Origin: Brevipalpus yothersi
Taxonomy: Eukaryota; Arthropoda; Arachnida; Trombidiformes; Tenuipalpidae
Direction: 5' to 3'
DNA length: 64,000 nucleotides
Assembly (NCBI GenBank): GCA_003956705.1
Contig: QZCP01000579.1
Location: forward strand, 6,950-70,949
The position numbers and the translations under genes are program-made. This document shows positions 28,242 through 41,032 of the stretch, one piece after another. The notes beneath the pieces were generated by a model. That model worked only from the letters and a program-made list of their open reading frames with translations, made no database searches and had not been told where the DNA came from. The number at the start of each line of letters is the position of its first letter. Positions within the stretch are counted from its first letter, which is position 1.

Positions 28242-31200
28242 CCTCCTGCCTCCTGGAGCTTAATCTATTGTGACTCCTGTGTGTATATTTTCTCTCATTC
28301 AATTCTCTGTTGCCTTTTTTCTTTCCATGGGACACTTTTATGAGCTCCTGCTGAGTGGGATTGTCCAGACCACTTAACTGACTATGATTGCATGTCACTA
28401 AAAAGCCGGTTAACATTGTATACATATACACACACACACACACTCGGTGGCAAAGGTCTAGAAGAATACTGTGGTCTGGGAGGCTTTCCATGAGGTAGAA
28501 CATTCACGAATACATACCCAACATATTTTGTTCCTAAAATCTTTCTCTCTTTTTTTCCAAAAAGGACTCCAGAGTTCATTCAAATCTCATAGATCCATTT
28601 CGTTTCCTCTCTCTTTCCTGTCTACTTTTCTATTTTTCTCATTGATTTGTTTCTTGTAGAAACAGTCCTCTATGAATATATATGTGACTCTCTCTCCCTC
28701 GATGCAAACCAATTGAGAAACTTTCTCTTACAACTGAAAAGTGGTCCAAAATTGAAAGAGAGAAAGTTAAGCAAACTTTAGCACCGATTGAAAAGTCCAA
28801 ATTCAAGCAAGCAAAAGATGATGTAGAAAGGACAATTTTACGCAAGACTGTTTCTATTATTGATGTTTGATGGATTACTGTTTCGATGGATACAATGAAC
28901 GATTCCATTTTGTGTACATGTATGTGTATGAGAGCTTGGAATAGAGAAAAAATTTTTCTTCTTCAGGCACCTATTGGTCACAACTCTTTGATTTTAAAAT
29001 TCTATTCAAGTATAATCGGTTTTGGAGGATAGAATAAATCAAAATTATACATACACATACAAACTAACTCTCGAAGGCTCACTTGAATCTGTAATTTATC
29101 GAAAATATTTTTATGTATACATATTGCGAAAGAAGTAATTCTCGAAGGAAAAAAATAAAAGAAATGTTAATTCTAGAAGAAAACATTTACACACATATCC
29201 TTTAATCACGAAAAAGATATGAATAATTTGGATATCGAAAAGAAGAGCAAGAGGAGAGAGAGAGAAGAAGAAAAAGAAGTGAATTCGGTCACAATGTACA
29301 CGAATTGTGATGGACGGTTACTGATGGAATGTAGAGAGATGTCACAGTGGCCAGATAAACGATTCTGGTGTATGTTAAATAGATTATTACATGCACATAC
29401 ATACACACACACTGCTGTGATTAGCTTAAATGTCATGAGAATATGTTCACCATAATAATGATTGAGAGAGAGAAAATGGGGAGTGAAAAAAGTATCCATC
29501 TTATTAGATAGAAGGCTTCTTAAGGTGAAAGAATAATTTTCATTTTGGGCTCTTTTTGCTTTACATATTTTTTATTTTTGCTACTGAAATAATGTCATAA
29601 GAGGCGGTAAAATGATAGATGAAAATTGAAAAATCCTTCGAAAAAAGAAGAAGAAATGAGAAAAAAACAAAAACAAAAGATAAATTTTTTCTCTCTCCTC
29701 CGATTTACATGTATTAAGGTGCCAAAATGAGACAGCTTTCAATTGAAATTTTTGAATGATCCGTGATCAATGTCCACCCAAGTGAGATTTTTCTCTTTTT
29801 CTTCTTTTTCTTTCTCTCATTCTTAGCTCATTCACTCAGCGACTAACGATGTTCAGTCAATATTAATCAATTAATCATAAGTGAATGGAAAGAGTTTCCA
29901 CACACAAATTAATACTCGGATAAGAATCACTTTGAATCACTTGAATTTTGGAGAGAAAGAGAAGAAAAAGAAACTGAACGATAATCAGGAACTTGGTCTT
30001 AAGGTTAAGCACCATATTCACCACTCTATTTAGGATGTCCCAGATCATCATGAATATAAATACATATAATACACACACAAACCACCAGTATCAAACTCAA
30101 GTTCCAATGATAATCTTGACTGGAAGCATCCAATTTCTCAAAAGTTCACACAAGCTTAAGAAGCATATCAAATCAAATTCTGGGTATGTTTCATGGTGTA
30201 CATGGTGTGTGTGTATATGCATGTATGTTCTGGCTGACTGTTGTACTGGCCAGAAGAAGAGAGAAAATCTGAGAAAAATTCTTGACCACTGAGCAGATCA
30301 CGATGATCTTAATCATATGAATTCTTCTTCTGTATCCCTTTTTTTCACCTTCTTCTCGGTTCTTTCGTCGGTCAAAAATCGAAAATGAATGATAAAGAAA
30401 AAGATGAACAGATATGGAATGGTCCTCGAGGGCCTTCAAGAGGAAGAAAATCTTCTCGCTTTCTCGATTAAATTAATGTATGAATAATAATTTGTTGAGT
30501 AAAGATTTTTCTTCTCTCTCTATCTTTCTCGAATATTTATATTTATATATCTGATCGAACAGAATCTGAATGGGCCTTTGGGGTGATCAAAAGTGATCGA
30601 AGACAGGACTTGACTTGACTTCGATATGCAGAAGAGGCATAAAAGGCTTTTATCTCTCTCTCTCTCTTTCGATCCGTAAATTTATAATGCATTTGGGATA
30701 AGGTTAGATCTGATTAATTAATAGAATCAAATGAGCAACAGCATTCTATTGGCTTCAAGGCATATGAGACAGAGCAGACAGACCAAAACTGATGGATCAA
30801 GAAATCTCTATAATCAAGAATTATGTGGTACAGATAAATTGAGAATCGATGAGAAACAGAAGCTTAAATCAAAAGTTGTATGCTTCACATACTGATTCCC
30901 TCCAAAATTCCTTACAGCATCTTCATCCGATTCATTCTTACTTTTTTTTGCTTCTCTCTCTCTCATCTCATCTCATCTTATTCATTCTTCATTCATCTTC
31001 TCCTCATCCAACTTGATGATTACACACAAGTTTGCTGATTATGTAACTCAATAATAATAAGGCCAAAAGAAAAAAAGCAGCTACATTCTGTATATTATTC
31101 TAAACTTTCATACAATTTGGGTGAGAGAAAAAGGATATGTTTATGTATAAGTATGTGCATGTTATATACCCTGATAGCACGTGTCAGCAGAGCAAACAAA

Positions 31201-31619
31201 AATTTTTCATGCTATTTGCATATTCAAATGGATGATTATGATTAAGAAATGGCAATAATCAAGCTAACCGGTGATTAGCAAGTTGGGAGAAGAGAAAGAG
31301 AGAGAGAGAGAAAAAAGTATGTATAAGTACATTAAATACTTGAGTACATGTACATACACACTCATTGAATGCCCTCCAAATTTTAAGATCACCGAAGTTC
31401 TCTTTTATTCTCTCTTTCTCTCTCCTGCGGCTTATTAAGTGAACTCTCACCAATTGCCGAAAAAACAGTTACAATTTTTCCAGTGCCTCTCTCTCTCTCT
31501 CTCTCTCTTTTACTCTATCTTTTTCACTTGGTATATCATGTACTTGGTGCCTCAGTCAACCATTCGAACTTGGTTTGCACAATCTGAACAGGGAATCATC
31601 ATCACCGCTATCAACAAGC

Positions 31620-31622
<3 letters not shown>

Positions 31623-31650
<28 letters not shown>
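31623..31650. repeat. (AC)14 microsatellite
   Basis: One of two CA runs that bracket a non-repetitive 200-nt block; the second is at 31858-31878. Confidence 0.95.
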
Positions 31651-31654
<4 letters not shown>

Positions 31655-31857
31655 GTATGTGCTGTTTTATCGCCACCAAGTTGGTGTGCAACGTTTCATT
31701 AATCACTCGAATTGAAATAAGTGCTGAGATGTTATTCAGGCAGCAGCCAAATGTATCAGCATTTGGGGCGATCAGAATCAACAAGCCATCAGCACTGAAT
31801 AACGCTTCGAGGCCTATTTTGACTTCCGTCAATCAGAACGAAGTTCAAGCAAATTCT

Positions 31858-31878
31858 CACACACACACACACACACAC
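31858..31878. repeat. (CA)n microsatellite
   Basis: Second, shorter CA run beside the non-repetitive block. Confidence 0.9.
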
Positions 31879-32045
31879 TCATACACACCGTCACGTTGAA
31901 GCAGTAACAACGGCGTGAATCAATCGGAAAGAATTTGATATTGCAGATATTGGTGAGAGATAATTTGCATCCAGAATGTTGAGATCAGCCAATGTTTATC
32001 AGCATCATTGTTGGTGCTCACATTCACACGCACCAGCGATGTGTT

Positions 32046-32047
<2 letters not shown>

Positions 32048-32125
<78 letters not shown>
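32048..32125. repeat. (GA)39 microsatellite
   Basis: Long uninterrupted GA run immediately before an open plus-strand frame at 32143. Confidence 0.95.
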
Positions 32126-32126
<1 letters not shown>

Positions 32127-33151
32127 AAATCAGTGACCAAAAATGATGGAAAGCAAAAAATATTCGATGAGGCAAGTAATTGACGTGGATGCTGTTGGAA
32201 TGTATTCCGTTTCTTCTCCTGATGATGATTTTTTGGTGACTGATTGTGTATTCCCATGCATCCATACAGCCAATGGAACAATTTTTCTCTCTCTCTTTCT
32301 TTCTTTCTTTCTTCTACTTTCGTCTCTCTCCCTCACTCTCTCAGGAACCACAATGTTGTTTGTATGTCGATGCTTGGGATGTTTCAATTTCAACGGATGT
32401 CACATTTCAATGCATTTTAGCATCACACAGAGAGAAAGAGGAAAACTTGCATCCAGAGGAAGAGAATCAAGTCAAGTGAGAAAAGGAGGAGGAAGAGAAA
32501 CGGATGATGAGAAGAGAGAGAAAAAGAGAAAGAGAGAGAGAAGCTCTTCCAGTGGAATGAGACAAGTTTTTATCTTTTCATCTCTTTGCTTAGTTTTGTT
32601 TGTGGAAGTGTTCAGTGTTATTCTGAGTAACATGGAGAGAGAGAATATATTGAAATATTTTTCAGGATCAAAGATCTCTCTCTCTCCCTCTCTTGTGGCG
32701 AAACTTTTGAAAACTAAGCGATCCCAATTGGTTTGGAAAATGAAGGAGCTGTACTTAATCCAACATGAAATATATACACATACACTGGAGATGATCTTCT
32801 CCATTGCACTTGTGCTAAGCCCGAGAGGAACCAGTCAATCAATCAATTTTGGGATCACTTTTCTCGCTCTCTTCTCAAACATCGTCAGCCCATCTTGTGC
32901 CTTCTATTGAGCTCATGTACATGTACCGGGTATATCGAGTGTCCATGGGTATTCAACTAGGACATATATTTGGATGCTCAGTTGAGAGAGAGACAGAGAG
33001 AGAAAATATAATTCATTCCAGTGATAAACATTTTCATCTTTCATCGCGTTGATTACGATCAGTTCGATGACCTTACGTGTGGTTAAAAGTTTTGGATTGA
33101 TGAGAATTTTGGCCCAAGCTCAATGCTACTACAATCATTGCGTTCAAGAAT

Positions 33152-33178
33152 ATCATCATCATCATCATCATCATCATC
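33152..33178. repeat. (ATC)9 trinucleotide repeat
   Basis: Pure ATC run in a region with no recognised coding function. Confidence 0.95.
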
Positions 33179-33939
33179 TGGTTTATCGATAAATTTTGAA
33201 TCATTTGAACACGATACATGTTCACATGATGACACTCCATGATGATTTGCATGAAAATTTTTCCACCCATTCCAATGCATATCGATATGCGTAGTAATAT
33301 TTCATAAATTATCACCACAAGGTTGAACAGTATCTTATACATATATATATTTGTGTGTGTAAGAGAGAGCATCCTTCTACCTGTCCCTATCTCATATATT
33401 AAATGTCTCAAAATGATTGACGATCAAGTTGAGAGGTTCAAATGAGCCTCTAATTTGAGGACACACAAATTTTGTGATTTTCTTACTCATTCTCTATCAA
33501 AATTTATCTCATTCGAATTCAATTTTTTTCTATTCATCTTGTAGAGGAGGAGAGGAAGAGAGAGAGAGAGAGACCATAATAAAGAGAGAGGAATATTTGA
33601 CTCAAAAAAGATACTACTGATGGATGAAGAGGTGGCTCTAGTTATCTTTTTATTCTTATTCTTCTCCATCTTCTTCTTCTTCATAAACTCAACATGAAAC
33701 CCCTTCTTCTTGTTACTATCCGCTATCCAATTGAAAAGAGAGTGAAAATTAGTGAATAAGAAAAAGAAATGATGAGGATGGGTAATCACACCTTGCAATG
33801 AACCTTGTCATCTGTTTGGAAGAGAGAGAGAGAGAAATTTTTTTATCTCACTTCTCTCTCCTCATCTTCATGATACAGATACCTGAACCACAATCTCAAT
33901 TCATTTTGTACTAAATCTCACTTGCTTGGACATTCTTAT

Positions 33940-33942
<3 letters not shown>

Positions 33943-33982
<40 letters not shown>
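33943..33982. repeat. (CT)n microsatellite
   Basis: Uninterrupted CT run. Confidence 0.95.
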
Positions 33983-33985
<3 letters not shown>

Positions 33986-36580
33986 TATTCATTCTTGATC
34001 TTCTTCTTTTCCTCTCATCGATTCTTTCATCCTTATTGCATCTCTTACATCACTTTATCTTCGTAAATTAAGTTTCCCGCCTACTTGTTCAATGACCAAG
34101 ATTGAGAAAATAAATCGAATGAAGATGCTTATTACAAGTTTTCCGAATCTTGTTTTGAGAGAGACTCTTTTCTCTTAAATGCAAACATTTATCTCATTCG
34201 GTATGGATGCATGATTTCCATCAACAACATCTCATGTGCCTAATCATATACATGTAATGAAATATTAGTTACCACTGTCACTATTATCGCCATCGATTGA
34301 GCATAGATTTGCTCTTCTTCTCTCAGGAAAATAATTTTCAGCCAAAAATATTGGAATTCAACAGTGAATAACCGATACACTTATTAACAGGTTATTCTAA
34401 ATGTTATATTTTGCAAGTTAAGTAATTGAAAACAATCATTCATGTGAATATTTTTCTCTCTTCCCAAATTAAAGTGGAACAAAATTTTTAAACACTTTTT
34501 CACGAAAATTTCCATGACAAATGTTTTCCTCTTTTATTTTCAACTGGTGGAGAGATATTTTTTCTCAAAACTTCAAGAGTAACATTTTCATGCTTAAATC
34601 ACATCTATTATATTCTTTTCCTTAAAGTTTCACATGAGACTCTCTGGTTTATGAGAGAAACACATAGAAAGAGAGAGAGAGAAAGACAGAGTACATGTTG
34701 GATAAAGTTTTGGAATGGCTTGAATACTTGGCAAAAAAACGCTCAAAATGTCAACGAACTATTCTTGCCAATGTTTCCCACAGATATATTTTGTATTCAC
34801 ACACATATTTCCAATCACTTTCTCATCATGTAGCACTCCTTTTTTTTTCTTTCTCTTAAAAATTTTTTTACATATCAATGAGTCACAGAGAGACAGAAAA
34901 AGTGAGAGAAAAGAGACAGAGAGCAGAAGAGGACATTCATTATCATTAATCATTTTTCAATGCTTCATTGTCTTGCATCACACAATGAAAGAGAAAAAGA
35001 AAGAGAGACAGAAAGAGGGAGAGAGAGAGAAGTTTCCAGTCGGAAATGGATTCCATTCTCCCGCCTCAGCATCCCTCGCCGCCCTCTTTTGGTGTATATA
35101 TACGAATGCCAATGGATGATTGCTCTAGCCAATAGGAAATCAGATGCTGTGTTCATATATGAGCAAGTGAACATGGTATGTGTGTATGTATGCAAATCTA
35201 TGAATCGCCTTCTCTTCTTCATCATGAGCCAGCGCCAAGGAAGATGGAGAAGAAGAGAAGGCGACTGTCATGAGAATGAGATCTCGATTTAGAATTATCA
35301 TCATCACCGTCATCATGATACATGTAATCATATTTTTCTTTGCCTGCAAGTGTGCACATGCACATCATAAATTTTTGGATGCTCTTGAACAGGAGCAGTC
35401 TCAGTGAGCATGTATGTGTGTATGTGTGTCTGTCTGGGTTAATTTGATTTGATTGTAAAAGAGAGGAGAGAAAACAAAATTGGGCCAAAAAAGAAAGGAA
35501 ACAAAAAAAATGAAGATAAAAGTTCTGGAAATTCTTGGCCATTAAAATATGTTCATCCATTTGGTGAATCTCAAAACTCTTGTGAAAGACACATATATTT
35601 TTACTGAATTAACGCTCCACTACTGCTACTCTGTTTCACTGATATTATGGCAGGAAGTAATTTTGTACAATCAGTAGTAGAAACTGTTGTTTTTGCTTGA
35701 ATCGTCTTCTCCTTAATTTGGCCGCCGGGCAAAAGTGGAGAAGAGGAAGAAAAAGGCAGCTCAAAACGTAGGCACGTTAAAGAGTAGAAAGAAACTGAAG
35801 AAAGAGAGAGAGAGAAAAGAGAAGCACTTGTATTTTGCTTTATTATCATCTTCGCCCAGTCTCGCTGATCTTATACATGTGGGAACGAGGCCACATTCTA
35901 TCGGACATGACTGGACACTCTTTCATCCGGGCCAAGCCATGTTATCGCCCTATTCTCAGCTATTCAAGTGCACATACATGACATGTCCTCTCGCTCTCTT
36001 TTCCTTTGAAGGGCTATGATTGTGAGGCATGTCAATCGAAATTTGTTCTGAAAGCTTGTCGCTGAAGTTCCCTGTCTCTCTGTCTCTCTCTTTCTAGAAA
36101 TCATCATGAAATTTTGGTCATTTTTGGATCTTAAATGGTGACGATCATCATCATGAAGCTAGAATCCAGAAGAAGAAGGAAAGAGATGAAGAGAGGGAGA
36201 GAGAGAGGTCATCAAGCGCGAAAAAATCTTTCCCTAGATCTCTTATCTGACCATGAAAAGTTCGTTTAGGGATAAAAATGATGATTGAAATGAGTCTTTT
36301 GGTTAGCTTTGGGAATGACTTTCTCTCTGGATCCAAGTGCCAAAGAAAAGTGAGATAGAGAGAGAAAGAGAGAGACTTATTATGCCGTTAGGAATATCAT
36401 ATCTTATCTGAATCTCAACTGTGGTAATATCGTCTTTCAATTGGAAGTTTCTCGGGAACATTTTTATGCCATGTGAAGATGAACGACGATGAAAGCAAAG
36501 TAACAAGACTTTGCTTTTTCGGATGGAAACAAGAAGAAGATGGAACCAGTTTAAGGAACCAGGCTGATAAGAAAAATTGT

Positions 36581-36596
36581 CACCATGATCATGGTG
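36581..36596. repeat. Perfect 16-bp palindrome
   Basis: CACCATGATCATGGTG is its own reverse complement. It lies in the long GATA intron in CAT/ATC-rich sequence, where such words may arise by chance. Confidence 0.8.
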
Positions 36597-39500
36597 ATTC
36601 TCATCACCATCATGTCCGCTAGGTCATCGGCACACAAATGCTGGAATCAATTTTCACCGATTCTTGATTATCACTGGGCTGTAGAGTATCAAGCTCTACT
36701 GAGAGATCATCAACGATTATCAGCCATCGTTTGATATCTATTATTGATAAAAGATTATCTTGCCATTTGACAAAAATGTTCTAAATGTTCTTCCCTCTCT
36801 CTCTCTCTCAACCTTTCCAATCAACATGATGATTTCGAACACCCACAAAATTTTTTTCTGTTGATCTTCATAATCATCAATTCATTTGTTCCTGGGGCCA
36901 GACACCTTATCATGTCATTGAAGATGGATCATATGAAAGGGGCCATCAAATCAACACAACGATTGAGAAAAAGAGAGGAAAACGTATCATGCCGATTGAA
37001 TGATGATGATCAATTTCATTGCGGATGAAAAAGATTGCCTCCAAGCAATTGAGATTATCATCATCATGATTCATTTTCCCAAGACTCTTTTTCCCTTTCT
37101 GTATACGATCCTCTGTGTGTGTTTACGGTATATTATCTGTATATTATCTGAGTAGGTGCTATGTCTGGGTTTACTTCAGAGTTCCGATTCACTCATGTCT
37201 CATGAAAATATCGTTGACTATTCAGAAATAGAAACCAAAGTATAGTGTATGTGAGACTTTTTCTCTCTCTTTCTCTGTCTCTCCCCTTGCGATGTGTGTA
37301 AAGATAGAAGATGGAGATGACGAAACAAGATAAAAGATTGGAAAAAGAGGAGAAGAGAAAAAAAGTCATAACATCGAGAAAGATACTCTGAGCTAAGAGG
37401 AGAAGAATAAGAAGAAGAAAGAGATGATGAAGGTTGATCCAGCATCTCAAGAGATGAAGTTAAGATTTGCAATATGATTGCGTAAAATAATCAAATGACT
37501 TTTCATCAAAATCAGCCCCTGTAAACGTGTATGTGTTGTGACTAATGATGATCAGAGAATCATGTTCTGGTTTATGTTTTCCTAGTGAAACTTACAATTT
37601 ACCCACTAAAAAAGTGTTCAAGATCACCGACAGATCATATCACCTGAGGCTTAAATTGATATTTCGAAACACTGATTACGTGTATGTCTGTCTGATGTCC
37701 AACGATTTTCTTTACTTATGACAAAAAAATTTCTTTCATTCCTCAAAATTCAGTTGTATTGAGAACAAAACTCTTCCCTGTTGTATCTCAGCTCGAGTCT
37801 TCTACTATGAACCTTTTTAGCAATAGACTCTACATTTTGTCAAGAGACAGGAAGTGAAGAGAAAATATTATGCATAATAATTGAATTAATTCAACCTATT
37901 CTATTTTTGGTTCTCAGCTTCTGAGTTCTGAACTATATACAAGATGTGTTACGATTGTGCTTGTGTGTATGTGTGTGTGACTTTTGAAGGCCTCAGGCCA
38001 TAGGACATTCAATGATTATGATGATCATCATCATTCTCATCAACCGTGACATCGATTCTGGTTTGCATGTTTATATTCGGACAGTTTTCACAGTAGCAAG
38101 AGGCCGAGAATTAAATAAAATAAGAAGATGAAGTGAAAAAAAGAATAAGAATAAGAAACGTCAAAGTGAGAAGAAGGAGTGTATTTCGGCACGTTAACAC
38201 TGCTTAACCTTACACACAGCATCCGTATTATTATAATATTTTGCTTTTAATTGCGGAAACTCCAATTAAATGTGTGAAAGCATCTTTTTTCAAGTTTGTG
38301 TGTGTGTATTTGTATGAGAAGGATAAAATAAGGTAAAATAATAATAAAAAAAGGAGAATAAAAAATGAAACGAAATTCATTTTCTTCACTAGCCATAATA
38401 ATAATAATAATTCTCTATGTAGAGCGAATCAAAAATGAATTTGTTTTCCCGCGAAAAAAGTAAGAATAAAATCTAAATAAAAATTTCTTCTCTCTCTCTT
38501 CTGTCTGGGCTCCTCATCTTTCCTTTTTACTCTTTCTTTCTCTCTCTCTTTCTTTCTTACTTTTCTTTCTCTTCATTACCTCACCTCATGATTCATGGTC
38601 TTGAATGGAAAAATGAATTATAAGCTAGATTGGTGTATACATGTATTCAAAAATATGCGTTAAGCAAGGCATTCATTTCACGCTTTCCCAATAGGGTGTC
38701 CAATATTGGATGGTAAGTGAAGGCGATAGACTGATGAAATATAAATAAAATAAGTTCAAATGTAAGAATGATTAGGGAAGAAAAAGGGATAGCATCAAAA
38801 GATGTGGTAATAGAAATAAGAGTTATCATGAATTCAAGAGCTTGATGAATGTACACCACTGACAATGAGCATGATGATTATCATAGAGAAAGATAGATGC
38901 GTCCTGAAAGTGGAGAGGGAATAATTTTTGGTCAGATAATCTCACAATTAACGATTATTTTGCTATGATTAATTAATGGCACTCTCTGATAGACATTACA
39001 GATAGTAACAAAATTTAGATCACCTTCAACAGTAATCTTCTACACTAGCCTATTGAATGCTTGATTTATGTTCATCTCAATCTTAATAAGAATGAAAAAA
39101 GAACATAAAAAATCCATCTTATTCGATTAATTCTGATGTCCATAATTGATATTATACACCCCACAAAGAAGAAACAGTAGCACTAGTAGTGGTATAATTT
39201 AGTTTTGGGCCAAATTTTGTTGCCCACCAAATATTTTTTTCACCAAGTGACAACACTGACACACACGTAAAAATATATTTATACATGAAAGTGTGCTGTC
39301 TTTCGCTTATTAAGGAATACATGTGCTAGCGTGTGAATGGGCTGAAGTCGGACAAAAAGAGCAAACACATAACGAATTGCTTATGTGAGAGAAGAGAGAT
39401 GAAGTAACATTTTGCATCCTCTTTTTCCTTCCCGTTTTTTTTCAGTTAAGTATTCAGAGACTCTCTTTTTCCGGCTTTTTAACCCTTCATTCACTTTGGG

Positions 39501-39837
39501 AAAATAAGATAGATAGAGAGAGAGAGAGGCTCATCTGACAAGAAGATAAGAAGTTGATGATGAAGAAAAATACGAAGAAAAAACAAGAACAAAATTATGG
39601 TCCCTTGAAGACCCCGTTAATCAGGCTGACTGGTGGATAAATTTTTTTTCCCAAATCTTCCACTTCCACATCCAGGCAAGTATACTGAGAGAAAATCCTG
39701 GGATATCATTTTAAATTTCAAATTTTCTTTTCTAGCCTCGAGAAGAAGTGTAATCATGTGTGTATTCCTCAATAACTGGAATGTATAGCCAATCGAATTC
39801 AAGTCAATCAAATTGATTGGGCTCCCTTGGTTAAAGT

Positions 39838-39847
<10 letters not shown>

Positions 39848-39892
<45 letters not shown>
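39848..39892. repeat. (GA)n microsatellite
   Basis: Uninterrupted GA run of about 22 units. Confidence 0.95.
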
Positions 39893-39895
<3 letters not shown>

Positions 39896-40364
39896 TTCTG
39901 CCATTCCTGGTGCTAGATGAATGAGGAGGGCCATGAATCACTTGGGTGCTGTGGATTTTTTGAAAACGAGGCAAATTGAGACGTGCTAGTTGGGCGCGCG
40001 AATGTGCCAATGATTGGATGATCAATTTTTGTAAGCCCCGTGGATACTCTGAGCTTTAAGTCCTTTTTTCAAGTCAATCAACATTTTTTCTTGTCGATTA
40101 TTTGCAATTGATCATCTGAACAGTGTTCTCAATACTCATCTGATGGTGATAGGTAGCAAAAATTTGCTCCATCAGCCTCCTTCTCGCTCTAACACCTTTT
40201 GCGAAACTCCAATCGAATGTCCTTGTTTCTCTCTCTCTCACACATACATATTCAAATACTAGTCACTTGATACTAGAATTTTGTTTTCACTTTTTCATGA
40301 TACATTATAACATTCAAAACGAGAACCCATTGAAAACCCCCAAGGCTATGGAGAAATGGTTGCA

Positions 40365-40369
<5 letters not shown>

Positions 40370-40426
<57 letters not shown>
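40370..40426. repeat. (CT)n microsatellite near GATA 5' exon
   Basis: Uninterrupted CT run about 600 nt into the long intron on the gene's strand, where it reads GA. Confidence 0.95.
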
Positions 40427-40429
<3 letters not shown>

Positions 40430-41032
40430 AGTCTTCTTTTTATCTCATGAAATGTAATCAAAATTTTCAACCACTGACAGAGAGACTTGATGCTGGAAGA
40501 CATCGATCTGATAAAATATCAATCAGCTCAATGAGCAAGTGAGTCTCTCTTGATTGATAAGCTCTCCTCAGACAGCATAATTAATAGAGAAATATCATTG
40601 GGTAAATCAAAATTGATGATGAAAAAAGAGTTAAATGTCTGTGTTTGCTTCACAGAATATGGACAAGTGCTGGGAATGGGATCAGTCATCAGAGAGCAGA
40701 AAAGCATGAGAATGGACATCCTCATCTTCAGCAGAATCGATATAAACCGTTATGCCAAAGAATACATGGCCAAAGATCAAGTGAGAGAGGAAAAGATGAC
40801 GATGTTGATGTTGAAAGTGAGCAGGTTATGATTAATAATTATTAGTAATGTATGGTGTTTGAGTGTTCAAGAATTGGTGATAATCGAAGGTGTTCGTTTA
40901 GTTAGTAGATAGGATGGAATGCTAGTCTTAATTTTTTTGCGGATCAATAGGAGACAGATGAGAGAGTAAGACAGAGAGTGAGAGAGAGAGAGAATATATA
41001 TCAGCAGAGAGAGGTGTTTGGGTTTGCCTTAC

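Larger units (their letters stand above)
12319..41032 (-). other. GATA intron between 5' exon and N-finger exon (28.7 kb)
   Basis: Bounded by a phase-1 donor at 41032 and its matching acceptor at 12319. It contains the 43-bp hairpin at 13278-13381, many GA/CT tracts, CA and ATC repeats and recurrent TACATGTA palindromes. Apparent ORFs in it are short or built on GA/CT repeats; none resembles a known protein. Long 5' introns in developmental regulators commonly hold enhancers, which is the inferred role here. Confidence 0.85.

Noticed and set aside
32143..32910. 255-codon plus-strand frame following a long GA tract in the GATA intron
   Set aside because: Much of it is Ser/Leu and Arg/Glu from CT/GA-rich sequence, which lacks stop codons in all frames. 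No family resemblance, and the ATG falls right after the microsatellite.
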